A stretch of DNA of 64,000 nt. Source: Rhodothermia bacterium (GTDB lineage Bacteria > Bacteroidota > Rhodothermia > Rhodothermales > JAAAOL01). Positions 1-9,074 of the stretch are shown here, one piece after another. Location: NCBI GenBank assembly GCA_030428385.1, contig JAUIDY010000002.1, positions 62,001 through 126,000 of the forward strand, read 5' to 3'. The notes beneath the pieces are model-generated. The model was not told where the DNA came from. It did not search any database and saw nothing but the letters and a program-made list of their open reading frames with translations. Every line of letters begins with the position of its first letter. The first letter of the stretch is position 1. A program made the translations under genes and the position numbers.

Positions 1-891
1 GACTTGCGCGGTGATGTGATGGCACCTTATGTCCGGCGCTACGGGATATTTGCGGCCAACGGGGTGGCGCGTCCCGCCGCTGCCGTAGTGGAAGGTATGT
101 ACACTGGCACGCAGACAACCTTTGCCTTGCCCGCTGGTCGGCCCCCCGTGCCCGGTGCTGCCTGGTCGGTGGTGATGGGCTGGGGCGTATGTATTCTGCT
201 CGCCATCTGTTATGCCTTGTCACCCCGCCTACGGTTTATGGCTCCTCGCTTTTTTGTGGCACCGGGGTTTTACCGCGAGTCCATCCGCGAGGGCCGTGAT
301 ATCATTCTGTGGACCAGCGTGATGATGCTGGTGTTGTTAGCGTTAAGCGTGGGGGTATGGGGAACGTTGCTGCTGGAGGTGTTGCGCAGCACGGAGGCGT
401 TTCATGTCCTGTTTCAGCAACTCCCATTCAGCCTGCAAGTGACGGGCGCTACCTTGCTGGCCCAACCGTGGTTGTTGGTGTTGCTTCTGGGCTGTATCTA
501 TGCCCTCGGCGTGGCCGTCTGGGCCACCTTGCTGGCGGTCGTGGCCCGAAACCGCAACCCGCTGGTGCCGGGGCAGGCACTCATGCTCGTCCTGTGGCCC
601 ACCTGGCCCATGTTGTTGCTGATGGTCGCGGCCATGGTGATTCGGCTTAAACCACCCGAGGTGGCGGTGACCTGGACCCTGGTGTTGCTGGTGGCCGGTC
701 TGTTAACCACCGTATATGCCCACATACGCGCCTTGATAGATTACCGGGGCGTGACGCGGGTTTCCGGCGGCATCACGCTGGCGCTTGTTTTTGCCAGCCC
801 CATCACCGCCATGCTGATTATCGGAGGTTTTGCCCTGCTCGAAGTACGCACGTTGATGCCGCTGGTCTGGCACTTGCTCACCCGCCTTTGA
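1..891 (+). CDS. Multi-pass membrane protein, 5' end outside window
   Basis: The frame is open from base 1, so the true start is probably upstream; ATG 19 is only a fallback. After about 50 polar residues there are roughly six hydrophobic segments (near residues 53-70, 100-125, 150-180, 195-215, 222-242 and 255-280), so this is an integral inner-membrane protein. The layout resembles polytopic Yip1-like or permease-like proteins, but I see no diagnostic motif and assign no function. It ends just before repeat copy 1, convergent with the glycogen synthase gene. Confidence 0.7.
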   Translation, partial: DLRGDVMAPYVRRYGIFAANGVARPAAAVVEGMYTGTQTTFALPAGRPPVPGAAWSVVMGWGVCILLAICYALSPRLRFMAPRFFVAPGFYRESIREGRDIILWTSVMMLVLLALSVGVWGTLLLEVLRSTEAFHVLFQQLPFSLQVTGATLLAQPWLLVLLLGCIYALGVAVWATLLAVVARNRNPLVPGQALMLVLWPTWPMLLLMVAAMVIRLKPPEVAVTWTLVLLVAGLLTTVYAHIRALIDYRGVTRVSGGITLALVFASPITAMLIIGGFALLEVRTLMPLVWHLLTRL

Positions 892-896
892 TCAGG

Positions 897-1126
897 ACTT
901 ATACGGATTGCGATCGTTGATGTCTGGATACTTGCCTGCGAGAAAAGTCCTCTCTCCCCTGGCGGGAGAGAGACAGAGTGAGGGGGAAATACGCCAACGC
1001 CAACGCAAGCGCTCGGCTCGGTATAACGAATCACCCTCACCCTGGCCCTCTCCCATCAAGGGAGAGGGAACGCGGAAAGAAGCGGCTGTGCTATCCTGAC
1101 ATCACCAAACGGAATTGGTATTAGTT
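897..1126. repeat. MITE/REP-like repeat, copy 1
   Basis: First of three related copies (others at 20305-20529 and 38754-38998). It begins ACTTATACGGATTGC and ends GGTATTAGTT, giving imperfect terminal inverted repeats (10 of 14 positions match between the left end and the reversed right end). Inside are two perfect 9 bp hairpins: CTCTCTCCC (950-958) with GGGAGAGAG (964-972), and CCCTCTCCC (1046-1054) with GGGAGAGGG (1060-1068). Its right end overlaps the stop codon of the neighbouring minus-strand gene: the TTA at 1121-1123 reads TAA. No protein is encoded. Confidence 0.85.
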
Positions 1127-2341
1127 CTCCAGTAAGGACGCATAGAAGTCCAGGGTTTGCTGGGCAATGGCTTGCCAACTGAAGTGCTCCTCCACCCGCT
1201 TCCGACCGGCCTTGCCCATGGCTGTCCGGCGCGCTTCATCCCGCATAAGGGCGTTGATCGCCGTGGCGAGGTCCTGCGAAAAGGCGTCGGGATTTTCTGG
1301 GTCAAAGTTCTCGGCGCTTTTGGCCTTGAGCGGAACGAGGAGCCCGGTTTCGTTGGGAACGACCACGCTCGGAATGCCACCCACTGCCGAAGCGACCACG
1401 GCGGTTTCACACGCCATCGCTTCCAGATTGATGATGCCAAAGGGTTCGTACACGGAGGGGCAAGCAAAAACGGCCGCCTGGCTATACAGGGTGATGGCGT
1501 CTTGGCGGGGCAACATTTGCCGGATCCAGACGAGGTCGTGGGAGGTGGTGGCTTGGGCCTGTTGCACCGCCTGTGTCATCTCGCGCTCGATTTCCGGCGT
1601 GTCGGGTGCACCGGCCGCAAGCACAATCTGCATCCCATCATCAAGGTATTGCAGGGCGTTGACGAGGTGGATGATGCCTTTCTGGCGCGTGATGCGACCC
1701 ACGAACAACACATACGGCTTCGCCGGGTTGATGCCGTGTGCCTTCAGGACGGCGTCGTTCGGGGTAGGGGCGTACTGTGCCGGGTCGATGCCGTTGGGGA
1801 TGACACGAATGCGCTCGGAGGCCACGCCATATAACGCCTGCACGTCCGCTTTCATCGATTCGGAGACGGCGACGACGCCATCCGCATTCTGGTAGGCGGT
1901 TTTTTCAATCCACGAACTGCCATGATAGGCACTGCCCAACTGCTCCACTTTCCACGGACGGTGCGGCTCCAGCGAGTGGGTGGTGAGGACCAGCTTCGCG
2001 CCAGCGAGTTGCTTCATCAGGCAGCCGCCCAGGTGGCTGTACCACGTATGGCAATGCACAATGTCGGCCTTGGCCACCGAGCCCGTCATCACGACGTTGC
2101 GCAGCATGGTGTCGAGGAATTTGCCATGCCGGGGATCCTGGGCAGGCGGCGTGTAGGTGGGTTCAATGCCTTGGACAGTCAGGTTATCTATGGTTTCCTG
2201 CTGTTCACCGAAACAGAGAACCTGGATCGTATGGCCTCCGTCGTCGAGGCGGGCAAGCTCGCGGGTCAGGTACTCTACGTGGACGCCCGCGCCGCCGTAG
2301 ACGTTGGGCGGGTACTCATTCGTGAGAAGAATAATATGCAT
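1121..2341 (-). CDS. glgA: Glycogen synthase, GT4 family (GlgM / corynebacterial GlgA type)
   Basis: 406 aa. The N-terminal motif NEYPPNVYGGAGVHVEYL is the nucleotide-sugar GT-B signature of the actinobacterial-type glycogen synthases, and the C-terminal half carries the GT4 motif SVYEPFGIINLEAMACE with its paired Glu residues. Members of this family use ADP- or UDP-glucose to elongate alpha-1,4-glucan or to make maltose-1-phosphate (GlgM), so both roles are possible. Length is typical. The start ATG at 2341 sits directly before the catalytic N-terminal strand. No other glycogen gene is adjacent. The TAA stop is contributed by repeat copy 1. About 130 bases upstream separate it from the next minus-strand gene. 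Confidence 0.88.
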   Translation of the reverse strand: MHIILLTNEYPPNVYGGAGVHVEYLTRELARLDDGGHTIQVLCFGEQQETIDNLTVQGIEPTYTPPAQDPRHGKFLDTMLRNVVMTGSVAKADIVHCHTWYSHLGGCLMKQLAGAKLVLTTHSLEPHRPWKVEQLGSAYHGSSWIEKTAYQNADGVVAVSESMKADVQALYGVASERIRVIPNGIDPAQYAPTPNDAVLKAHGINPAKPYVLFVGRITRQKGIIHLVNALQYLDDGMQIVLAAGAPDTPEIEREMTQAVQQAQATTSHDLVWIRQMLPRQDAITLYSQAAVFACPSVYEPFGIINLEAMACETAVVASAVGGIPSVVVPNETGLLVPLKAKSAENFDPENPDAFSQDLATAINALMRDEARRTAMGKAGRKRVEEHFSWQAIAQQTLDFYASLLEN

Positions 2342-2472
2342 GTGAGATGGGAAAACAGTGGGGTGTGGGTTGGCAGGAAAGATACGGTACGGGGCTGTCG
2401 TTTAGAAGCAGTAGGGAGGGAGGCAAGTCCCAAATAGACAAAAGGAAACGGGAATAAACGATCTTGTGGTGG

Positions 2473-3300
2473 CTAGTCTTCGAGGGTCGCCGTGATGCCA
2501 ATGCCGACAATCACATCGACGACCTCGCCAATTTCTTCATCGATGGGTAGGCGCACAAAAACGCCGGGCCGGATGTTGTCGATGTCCGCCGCCAGGTACA
2601 AGGTGGCGTGCAGCACGCTCTGTTCGCTGGTGTCGAGGTCGTCTTCTGAGAGTAGGGTAATCCCGGAAAAACCTACGCCGACGCGTACGGGATCGAAGTG
2701 GTACCACGCCCGTGCGGCATATCGGACAAACAATTCGTTATCGGCATCGGAGTCGCCGGTGAACAGAAGCACCGCAGGGCGTAGCATGGCCTCCAGACGT
2801 AGGCTGGGGGCGGGATTGGCAAAGGCGGCCCCTTCGGCAGAAAGAGTGAGGGTTTGGGGAATGTAGGCTCCCAGGTTTTCATAATCGGTGAGGAAGCCAA
2901 TGCCCAGGGCTGAGGCATCCTCCGAGGCCAGCGGGAGCCGCGCTCCTACGGTGGCGCGCCACCGCTGCGTGGGTGCATACAGTTGCAGGCCCACATACCC
3001 GTTGCCGGGATTCGTTTCGCTGAGGTCCAGGTCATCGGTTTGTACGCCCAGGTGTGCCAGCGGGATAGTGCCCACCAACGCAAACCGGGGGGTAAAGGCA
3101 ATGCGCGCATTGAAGTGCGCCACCGAGGTCAAAAACGTAAAGTTGTTGTCTTGACCAAAAAAAGGCTTCATCCACTCAATCCCGACTTCCGTGGCGGCCT
3201 CGTGTTCGTTTTGAAACGACTGGGCCGTGGCCGAAGGAACGATCCACAACCCTAGAAGCAGGATCAGATAGAGGATGCGAACAGTAGGGGGAAAGGGCAT
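2473..3300 (-). CDS. Outer-membrane-type exported protein
   Basis: 275 aa from ATG 3300, chosen because it is followed at once by a classic signal peptide (hydrophobic ILYLILLLGLWIVPSATAQS, cleavage after ATA or TAQ). The longer open frame to 3714 would overlap the HMG-CoA lyase gene and lacks a plausible N-terminus. The mature part has alternating short beta-strand-like segments with aromatic residues and many Asp/Gly turns, as expected for a small outer-membrane barrel or a transporter-like outer-membrane protein. No named family recognised. It lies 109 bases downstream of the lyase in the same orientation and may be co-transcribed. Confidence 0.75.
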   Translation of the reverse strand: MPFPPTVRILYLILLLGLWIVPSATAQSFQNEHEAATEVGIEWMKPFFGQDNNFTFLTSVAHFNARIAFTPRFALVGTIPLAHLGVQTDDLDLSETNPGNGYVGLQLYAPTQRWRATVGARLPLASEDASALGIGFLTDYENLGAYIPQTLTLSAEGAAFANPAPSLRLEAMLRPAVLLFTGDSDADNELFVRYAARAWYHFDPVRVGVGFSGITLLSEDDLDTSEQSVLHATLYLAADIDNIRPGVFVRLPIDEEIGEVVDVIVGIGITATLED

Positions 3301-3409
3301 ACGAGGATCCTTAGGTGGTGAGGAGGTGCTGCGGCAAAAGCGGCGCATTTCTGGGGGTGCAAACAACAACGTGTCCCGTATCATGTCAAGGTGATTCGAG
3401 GCCATGCTG

Positions 3410-4309
3410 TCAGGCTTCCACAAGGTGGTGCATTTTTCCGCTGAATGCATGGCCCAGCACCGTCTCCATGCGGCGCGAGATCGCGGCCACCTGTGGCCAG
3501 TCGATCCCGGTCTTGAGGCCCATCTGTTCGAGCAGGTAGGCGGTGTCTTCGGTAGCAATGTTGCCCGTCGCGCCGGGAATAAACGGGCAGCCGCCAAGAC
3601 CGCCCAGCGAGGTGTCGAACCAGGTGATGCCGCAGCGAAGTCCGGCCACCACATTCGCCAATCCCAGGCCGCGGGTGTCGTGCAGATGCAGCACCACTGG
3701 CACGTCGCCCGCAAGCTCCTGTACGGCTTGCACCCGTTCTTCGATCATCAGCGGATTGGCCATGCCGGTTGAGTCGGCCAGCGACAGGCTTTCGATGCCG
3801 AAATCGAGGAACCGCTTCGCCATATCCAGCACCTGGGCGAGGGGCGTATCGCCGGGTTGGGCATAGCCGAACACGGTTTGCAGGCCCAGTTGCGCCTCTA
3901 TGCCTGCCTCCTGTACCCGTCGCAGCATGGCCTCGGCCTGCGCGATGCCTTCGTCCACGGTCATGTTTACGTTGTCGCGGGCGTGGGTCTCGTTGGTGGC
4001 AATAGACAAATCGACGACGCGGAGACCGGCGGCGAGGGCGCGTTCGACGCCGCGTGTATTCAGGGCGAGGCCGCTGTAGATGACACCCTCATGCTGCGGC
4101 AGGCGCTGGATGACGGCCTCGGCGTCGGCCATTTGCGGCACCCATTTCGGATGCACAAACGAGGTCACCTGAATACGCCGGAGCCCGGCCTCTACCAGCC
4201 CGGTGATGACGTCCACTTTTACGTCGGTGGGAATGGGCGTGGCTTCGAACTGAAAGCCGTCGCGCGGGCCGACTTCGCACAGGGTGACTTGTTCAGGAAA
4301 TACCTTCAT
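3410..4309 (-). CDS. mvaB: Hydroxymethylglutaryl-CoA lyase
   Basis: 299 aa, the usual length. HMG-CoA lyases split 3-hydroxy-3-methylglutaryl-CoA into acetyl-CoA and acetoacetate, the last step of leucine breakdown. Visible hallmarks: EVGPRDGFQ at the N-terminus (the conserved Arg-Asp), SFVHPKWVPQM, the metal-binding HLHDTRG, and the catalytic-cysteine signature GLGGCPFIPGATGN near residue 245. Isopropylmalate and homocitrate synthases share the TIM barrel but lack this Gly-Gly-Cys-Pro motif. No other leucine-degradation gene is in view. It ends 11 bases from the DUF547 gene, whose stop is at 4321, suggesting a common transcript. Confidence 0.92.
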   Translation of the reverse strand: MKVFPEQVTLCEVGPRDGFQFEATPIPTDVKVDVITGLVEAGLRRIQVTSFVHPKWVPQMADAEAVIQRLPQHEGVIYSGLALNTRGVERALAAGLRVVDLSIATNETHARDNVNMTVDEGIAQAEAMLRRVQEAGIEAQLGLQTVFGYAQPGDTPLAQVLDMAKRFLDFGIESLSLADSTGMANPLMIEERVQAVQELAGDVPVVLHLHDTRGLGLANVVAGLRCGITWFDTSLGGLGGCPFIPGATGNIATEDTAYLLEQMGLKTGIDWPQVAAISRRMETVLGHAFSGKMHHLVEA

Positions 4310-4320
4310 GCAACGGGTTG

Positions 4321-5181
4321 CTACTCGCTTTCTGGTTCGTGATCATCGTTTTCTTCCGTGCGCTTCCAGTCGTTCAGCGCCCAACTGTAGTTGAGGAAGT
4401 CCACCTCATAGCTTCTGGCCTCGAGTTGGGCACGCACCTCGTCCTCAAAATACGGCGCGAGGTAGGTTTGCAGGCTGTCTTTGCCGCCGAAGTCTTCGGC
4501 AAACCAGTTAAAGATCTTCGACAGGCGAATGGTATTGGGCGCGTCAGAGGCCGGAATTTCGTTTTTGGTGGGGTCGTACAGAAACTGGCGCGTCTGGTCG
4601 TCGAGTTGTGCATCGAGCCGGTCTGCCACAAAGGCTTCGGCGCGGAGCGGCGGGCAGCTTTCAGAGGCGCACACAATGGCAAAGTGGATGCGGGGTTCGT
4701 CGAACTGCACGCGCAGGATCTCATGCTCAATCTCGTTGAGCGTGCGGGGCGCGCCGCCTACTTCGCCGACCTTCAGCGTAAACGGCGAGTTTGCCTTCGG
4801 AATGATAAACGGAATGCCCCGGATGCCGACTGGCGTCAGCCGCAAGATACTTTTGGTGGGGTAGTTGTCGGCGACGAGTTTGAGCGTAAGGGCGTTGTAG
4901 GCATTGATCCAGAAGGCCAACTGCTCGGCTTCGCTCATCTGCGACGGGTCGGTGTTGGCGAGGGCCTGAAGGTAGGGTCTCAGGCGGTCAGCCGCTTTTA
5001 ATGCGGCATAATCAACCAGCCCGTCTTGCACATGCGTTTTCAGGATCTCATCAAGGGCGCTGTGATCAAAGACGGTGGGGGTTTGGATGTCGCCTTCGGC
5101 TTTCACCTTGTTTTGCTTGACGCTGGTACAGCCCACGATGCCGAAGGCAAGCAAGGCGAGAAGAAGAAGGACACGTCGCAT
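4321..5181 (-). CDS. DUF547 domain lipoprotein
   Basis: 286 aa from ATG 5181; a GTG three codons upstream is the alternative. The N-terminus is a lipoprotein signal with lipobox FGIVGC, so the protein is probably lipid-anchored after Cys. The body matches the DUF547 family: the region around AFWINAYNALTLK, then a conserved stretch ending in the CASESCPPLRAEAF motif and a KIFNWFAEDFG segment. The biochemical role of DUF547 is unknown; some members resemble cysteine-protease or glutaredoxin-related folds, which I cannot confirm here. It diverges from the GT2 gene across 149 bases that show no clear signal. Confidence 0.85.
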   Translation of the reverse strand: MRRVLLLLALLAFGIVGCTSVKQNKVKAEGDIQTPTVFDHSALDEILKTHVQDGLVDYAALKAADRLRPYLQALANTDPSQMSEAEQLAFWINAYNALTLKLVADNYPTKSILRLTPVGIRGIPFIIPKANSPFTLKVGEVGGAPRTLNEIEHEILRVQFDEPRIHFAIVCASESCPPLRAEAFVADRLDAQLDDQTRQFLYDPTKNEIPASDAPNTIRLSKIFNWFAEDFGGKDSLQTYLAPYFEDEVRAQLEARSYEVDFLNYSWALNDWKRTEENDDHEPESE

Positions 5182-5330
5182 AACAGGCACCTATTCGCGA
5201 AAGACGACACGGTTGCTGAACAGATGATGGGGCGCAAGGTTTGGGTGGGCACACCATGTACGTGTTTTTTTACGTTTCACCCGTCTTGTACAGCGTAGCT
5301 TAAAAAGCCCTGCCCTCGAATCGGCGAACC

Positions 5331-6035
5331 ATGCGCGTTAGTATTATTATTCCGGCGCTGAACGAAGCGGCCCACCTCGGTCCGCTGATCGCCTATCTGT
5401 ATCGCCACGCCGACGAGCGGTTACAGGAAATCATCGTGGTGGATGGGAAAAGCACGGACGAGACGCTGGCGGTGGCAGAAAAAGCAGGCGCTCAGGTCTT
5501 TCGATCTGCCCAACCCTGCCGTGCCACCCAGATGAACGAAGGAGCGCAACGGGCCATGGGTGAGGTGCTGTATTTTGTCCACGCTGATGTGTTACCGCCT
5601 CCTGATTACCTCGACCACATCGCGCAGGCCGTTGCCGAGGGCCATAAACTGGGGTGCTTCCGGTTTGTCTTCAATTCCCCAAGCCGCCTGCTGGCGCTGA
5701 ACGCGTTCTTCACCCGTTTCGACCGCATCTGGTGCCGGGGCGGCGATCAGACATTGTTTGTCACGCGGACCCTGTTCAACCATTTGGGCGGATTTGACGA
5801 GCGCTACGTCATTATGGAGGAATACGATTTTATTCTCCGCGCCCGGAAGGCAGCCACGTTCAAGATCATGCCCGCCGACACGGTCGTCTCGTCTCGCAAG
5901 TACGAGCACAACAGCTATTTGCGGGTCACCCTAGCAAACCTGACGGTTTTTGTACTCTTCCTGTTCGGTGTGGCACCGCGCACCATCCAGCGCGTGTATC
6001 ACCGCCTGCTGCGCCACCCGAAAGCGATTCAGTGA
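5331..6035 (+). CDS. Family 2 glycosyltransferase, TIGR04283 type
   Basis: 234 aa. The N-terminus VSIIIPALNEAAHLGPLIAYL with DGKSTDET is a GT-A fold nucleotide-sugar binding core; YFVHADVLPPPDY carries the DxD-like metal site (H-A-D), and GGFDERYVIMEEYDFILR is the acceptor-side ED motif. A hydrophobic C-terminal stretch (TLANLTVFVLFLFGVAP) suggests membrane association. The family TIGR04283 often sits near rSAM/selenodomain genes, but none is present here. Acceptor unknown. It is convergent with fabG, only six bases apart. Confidence 0.85.
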   Translation: MRVSIIIPALNEAAHLGPLIAYLYRHADERLQEIIVVDGKSTDETLAVAEKAGAQVFRSAQPCRATQMNEGAQRAMGEVLYFVHADVLPPPDYLDHIAQAVAEGHKLGCFRFVFNSPSRLLALNAFFTRFDRIWCRGGDQTLFVTRTLFNHLGGFDERYVIMEEYDFILRARKAATFKIMPADTVVSSRKYEHNSYLRVTLANLTVFVLFLFGVAPRTIQRVYHRLLRHPKAIQ

Positions 6036-6041
6036 GGCGAC

Positions 6042-6791
6042 TTACATGGCGAGGCCGCCGTCTACATGGAGGACATGTCCGGAGATATACGAGGCGGCGT
6101 CCGAGCCGAGGAACAGCACCGCGTTGGCGATGTCGGTCGGGCTGGCGGGGCGTTTGAGCGGAACCATGCCCAGCATCGCGTCGCGGGCGGCATCGGAGAG
6201 CACGGCGGTCATGTCGGTTTCCACGTAGCCGGGTGCCACGACATTGGCGGTCACGCCCCGGCTGCCCAGTTCTTTCGCCAGGCTTTTGGTAAACCCGATG
6301 ATCCCGGCTTTTGAGGCGGCATAGTTCGTCTGCCCCGGATTGCCGGTCACGCCCACGACCGACGAAATGTTGATGATTGCGCCGCTGCGCTGTTTCATCA
6401 TCGGGCGGTAGGCGGCTTTGCCATAGTTAAATACGCTTTTGAGGTTGGTGCCGATGACGGCGTCCCAGTCGTCCTCGCTCATGCGCAGCATCAGGTTGTC
6501 GCGCGTGACGCCTGCGTTATTGACCAAAACATCCAGCGAACCCCACGTTTTCACCACCGTGTTAACGGCCTCAGTGGCAGCGTCGAAGTCGGCGGCGTCG
6601 CCCTGAAAGACCAAGACCGTAGTGCCAGCGGCTTCGAGTTGTTGCTTCAGCGCGTCGGCTTCGTCGGTGGAGGAGCGGTAGGTAAAGGCGACGTTTGCCC
6701 CGGCGTTGGCAAAGGCTTCGACGATGGCGCGCCCAATGCCACGGGTGCCGCCTGTGACAAGGACATTTTTTCCGGTAAAATCGAGGGTCAT
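6042..6791 (-). CDS. fabG: 3-oxoacyl-[ACP] reductase
   Basis: 249 aa short-chain dehydrogenase. Reduces 3-oxoacyl-ACP with NADPH in fatty-acid elongation. The Rossmann motif TGGTRGIG is at residues 13-20, NNAG at 91-94, catalytic Ser 143/144, and Tyr157/Lys161 in TNYAASKAG. The C-terminus ISGHVLHVDGGLAM is typical. It is the last gene of the yceD-to-fabG operon; no acpP or fabF follows, since the next gene is convergent. A tandem 17 bp repeat lies immediately upstream (6806-6839). Confidence 0.95.
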   Translation of the reverse strand: MTLDFTGKNVLVTGGTRGIGRAIVEAFANAGANVAFTYRSSTDEADALKQQLEAAGTTVLVFQGDAADFDAATEAVNTVVKTWGSLDVLVNNAGVTRDNLMLRMSEDDWDAVIGTNLKSVFNYGKAAYRPMMKQRSGAIINISSVVGVTGNPGQTNYAASKAGIIGFTKSLAKELGSRGVTANVVAPGYVETDMTAVLSDAARDAMLGMVPLKRPASPTDIANAVLFLGSDAASYISGHVLHVDGGLAM

Positions 6792-6805
6792 GATGGTGGA
6801 GGGTC

Positions 6806-6839
6806 TATCAGGTCAGCAGGTTTATCAGGTTAGCAGGCC
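6806..6839 (-). repeat. Tandem 17 bp repeat upstream of fabG
   Basis: Two adjacent 17 bp units (6806-6822 and 6823-6839), differing at three positions, read on the minus strand as CCTGCTGACCTGATA-like phrases. The 20 bp ACCTGCTGACCTGATAGACC (minus strand of 6802-6821) recurs exactly at 21608-21627, where it lies upstream of gmk in the same orientation relative to the gene. The rest of the 149-base fabD-fabG gap shows no other feature. Confidence 0.7.
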
Positions 6840-6940
6840 TTAATACTTATTGTTGGCGGCGTTTCCGAGCGCGACGCGCCTCGGCGCGCCAGTACAGGAT
6901 GCCATCGGTGCGGCACACTCTCTTGTTTCCACACCCAGCC

Positions 6941-7891
6941 TCACGTGTTCAACAACGCCGTTAGGTCCTGAGCGGTATCGACATTTGCAATGGAAACATC
7001 GCGGCCTAAGGTGCGGCGTACGAGGCCGGAAAGCACCCTTCCGGCCCCAATTTCGATAAATTGGTCGGCTCCATCGGCCTGCATCTGTTGGGTGGCCTGT
7101 GTCCAGCGAACGGGCGCAGTGAGCTGTTCGAGCAGAGCCGCGCGGATTTTTTCGGGATCAGTAGCGGCCTGCGCGGTGACGTTCAGGTAGACCGGGCAGC
7201 GGGGCGTGTGGATGGTGAGGTCGGCCAGTTTTTCAGCCAGACCATCGCGGGCCTGCGCCATTAGCGGCGAGTGAAATGCGCCGCCAACAGGAAGCAGAAG
7301 TACCCGTCGTGCCCCACGTTCCTTGGCTAACTCCATCGCCCGCTCAATGGCCGCAACATCGCCAGAGATGACGACCTGCCCCGGTGCGTTGAAGTTGGCT
7401 GCCTGCACGAGGTCATCCGCCGAATCGGTGGCTTCATCGCACACCGTTTCCACGTCTTTGTCCTCTAATCCTAGCACGGCCGCCATCGTACCGGCCCGTG
7501 AGTTATCGGCTTGGGCCATCAGTTCGCCACGCCGCCGCACCGCGTGTAAGCCGTCTTCAAAGGTGAGGGCGCCGGCGGCAGCCAAGGCGCTGTATTCGCC
7601 GAGACTGTGGCCTGCCGTCATGTTGGGCGCGAAGCCGTGCTTTTCGAGCACCGCCAACGCGGCCATGCTGTGGACATACAGCGCAGGTTGAGTGATGTCG
7701 GTTTGGCGCAGGGATTCAGTTGCCGCGTCCTCGTCGGTGTCGGTGCCAAACATCAGCGCCGTGAGCGAGAAGCCAAGGGCTTTATCAGCGGCCTCAAAAA
7801 CAGCGCGGGCCTCAGGGAAGGCGTCGAACAGGTCGCGCCCCATGCCTACGTATTGCGAACCCTGACCGGGGAATAGAAAAGCGGTAGCCAA
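6941..7891 (-). CDS. fabD: Malonyl-CoA:ACP transacylase
   Basis: 316 aa if translation starts at TTG 7891, which places the conserved TAFLFPGQGSQYVGM at the N-terminus; the open frame continues upstream into low-complexity DNA and the fabH coding region without a plausible start. Transfers malonyl from CoA to acyl carrier protein for fatty-acid synthesis. Catalytic Ser96 in GHSLGEYSALAAAGAL, the PGQVVISG strand, and the catalytic His in GGAFHSPLM are visible. An unusual initiation codon is the only oddity. Fourth and fifth genes of the operon are fabH and fabD, 88 bases apart. Confidence 0.93.
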   Translation of the reverse strand: MATAFLFPGQGSQYVGMGRDLFDAFPEARAVFEAADKALGFSLTALMFGTDTDEDAATESLRQTDITQPALYVHSMAALAVLEKHGFAPNMTAGHSLGEYSALAAAGALTFEDGLHAVRRRGELMAQADNSRAGTMAAVLGLEDKDVETVCDEATDSADDLVQAANFNAPGQVVISGDVAAIERAMELAKERGARRVLLLPVGGAFHSPLMAQARDGLAEKLADLTIHTPRCPVYLNVTAQAATDPEKIRAALLEQLTAPVRWTQATQQMQADGADQFIEIGAGRVLSGLVRRTLGRDVSIANVDTAQDLTALLNT

Positions 7892-7979
7892 GAGCGGTGG
7901 GGAATGGGTTTGGGAGTGTGGGTGTTTGGGAGTATGGATGTTTGAGGAGAACAGGGAGTGTCGCACGTCTCCCATACCC

Positions 7980-9041
7980 TCACACGCCATTACGCCCATA
8001 CTCAGACGCAACAGCTTCCTGCTCGGTGGCGACGTTGGCACCATCGTAGGCCCATTTGACGTACGAAGCACCCCAGGTGAAGCCGCCGCCAAACGCGGCC
8101 AGCACGAGGTTGTCGCCTTTGCGCAGATCGTCCTGCCAGTCGTAGAGGCACAGGGGGATGGTGCCCGCCGTGGTGTTGCCGTAGCGGTCGATGTTGATCA
8201 TTACCTTGTCGCTGGTGATACCCATGCGCCGCGCGGTGGCATCGATGATGCGCAGGTTGGCCTGATGCGGTACGAGGTAGCGGATGTCGTCGCCTGTCAG
8301 TCCATTACGGGCCATAATTTCAGCAGAGACATCAGCCATGGCTTTCACCGCCACCTTAAAGACCGTGCGGCCTTCCTGCTGGATGTAGTGCATCTCCTGC
8401 TCAATGGTCTCGTGCGAGGGCGGATGCAGGCTGCCGCCGCCGGGCATCTGCAGTGCGGGCCAGTTAGAGCCGTCGATGCGGTGGACCGTGTCGAGGATGC
8501 CATTGCCCTCGGTGTTGGGCTCCAGCAGCACCGCCGCCGCGCCGTCGCCGAAGAGCACGCAGGTATTGCGGTCCTTGAAGTTCAGGATGGAACTCATCTT
8601 GTCGCCGCCGATGACAAGGACCTTTTTATGCCGTCCGCTCTCGATGAACTGCACGCCCGTCGTCAGCGCGTACAAAAAGCCGCTGCACGCCGCCAGGATG
8701 TCGAAGCCCCACGCATTGGGCGCACCGAGCGCGGTTTGGACGAGGCACGCCGTGGAGGGAAAGAGCATGTCGGGCGTGACCGTGGCAACGAGGATGGCGT
8801 CTATTTCTTCCGGGCCGATGCCGCGCCGCTCCAGCACTTCTTTGGCGGCTTCGGTGGCCATGTAGGCGGTGGCCTTGTCCTTATCCCACAGGATGCGGCG
8901 CTCGCGGATGCCCGTACGAGAACGAATCCACTCGTCGCTGGTGTCGACCATCTTTTCGAGGTCGTGGTTCGTCAGGCGATCTTCAGGCAAAAAAGCGCCG
9001 ACCGCCGTGATGGCCGCATGATTCATATCAATAATGGACAA
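7980..9041 (-). CDS. fabH: 3-oxoacyl-[ACP] synthase III
   Basis: 353 aa. Condenses an acyl-CoA starter with malonyl-ACP to begin fatty-acid synthesis. The catalytic triad is complete: Cys119 in [12 protein letters not shown], His261 in [10 protein letters not shown], and Asn291 in RYGNTTAGT. The protein is about 20 residues longer than the E. coli enzyme because of a polar C-terminal tail after the FGGGFTWGA motif. The ATG at 9041 gives the conserved [15 protein letters not shown] start region. It is flanked by plsX (33 bases upstream) and fabD. Confidence 0.96.
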   Translation of the reverse strand: MSIIDMNHAAITAVGAFLPEDRLTNHDLEKMVDTSDEWIRSRTGIRERRILWDKDKATAYMATEAAKEVLERRGIGPEEIDAILVATVTPDMLFPSTACLVQTALGAPNAWGFDILAACSGFLYALTTGVQFIESGRHKKVLVIGGDKMSSILNFKDRNTCVLFGDGAAAVLLEPNTEGNGILDTVHRIDGSNWPALQMPGGGSLHPPSHETIEQEMHYIQQEGRTVFKVAVKAMADVSAEIMARNGLTGDDIRYLVPHQANLRIIDATARRMGITSDKVMINIDRYGNTTAGTIPLCLYDWQDDLRKGDNLVLAAFGGGFTWGASYVKWAYDGANVATEQEAVASEYGRNGV

Positions 9042-9074
9042 TTCGAGGGGCTAAAAACCAACAGCGTAACATAC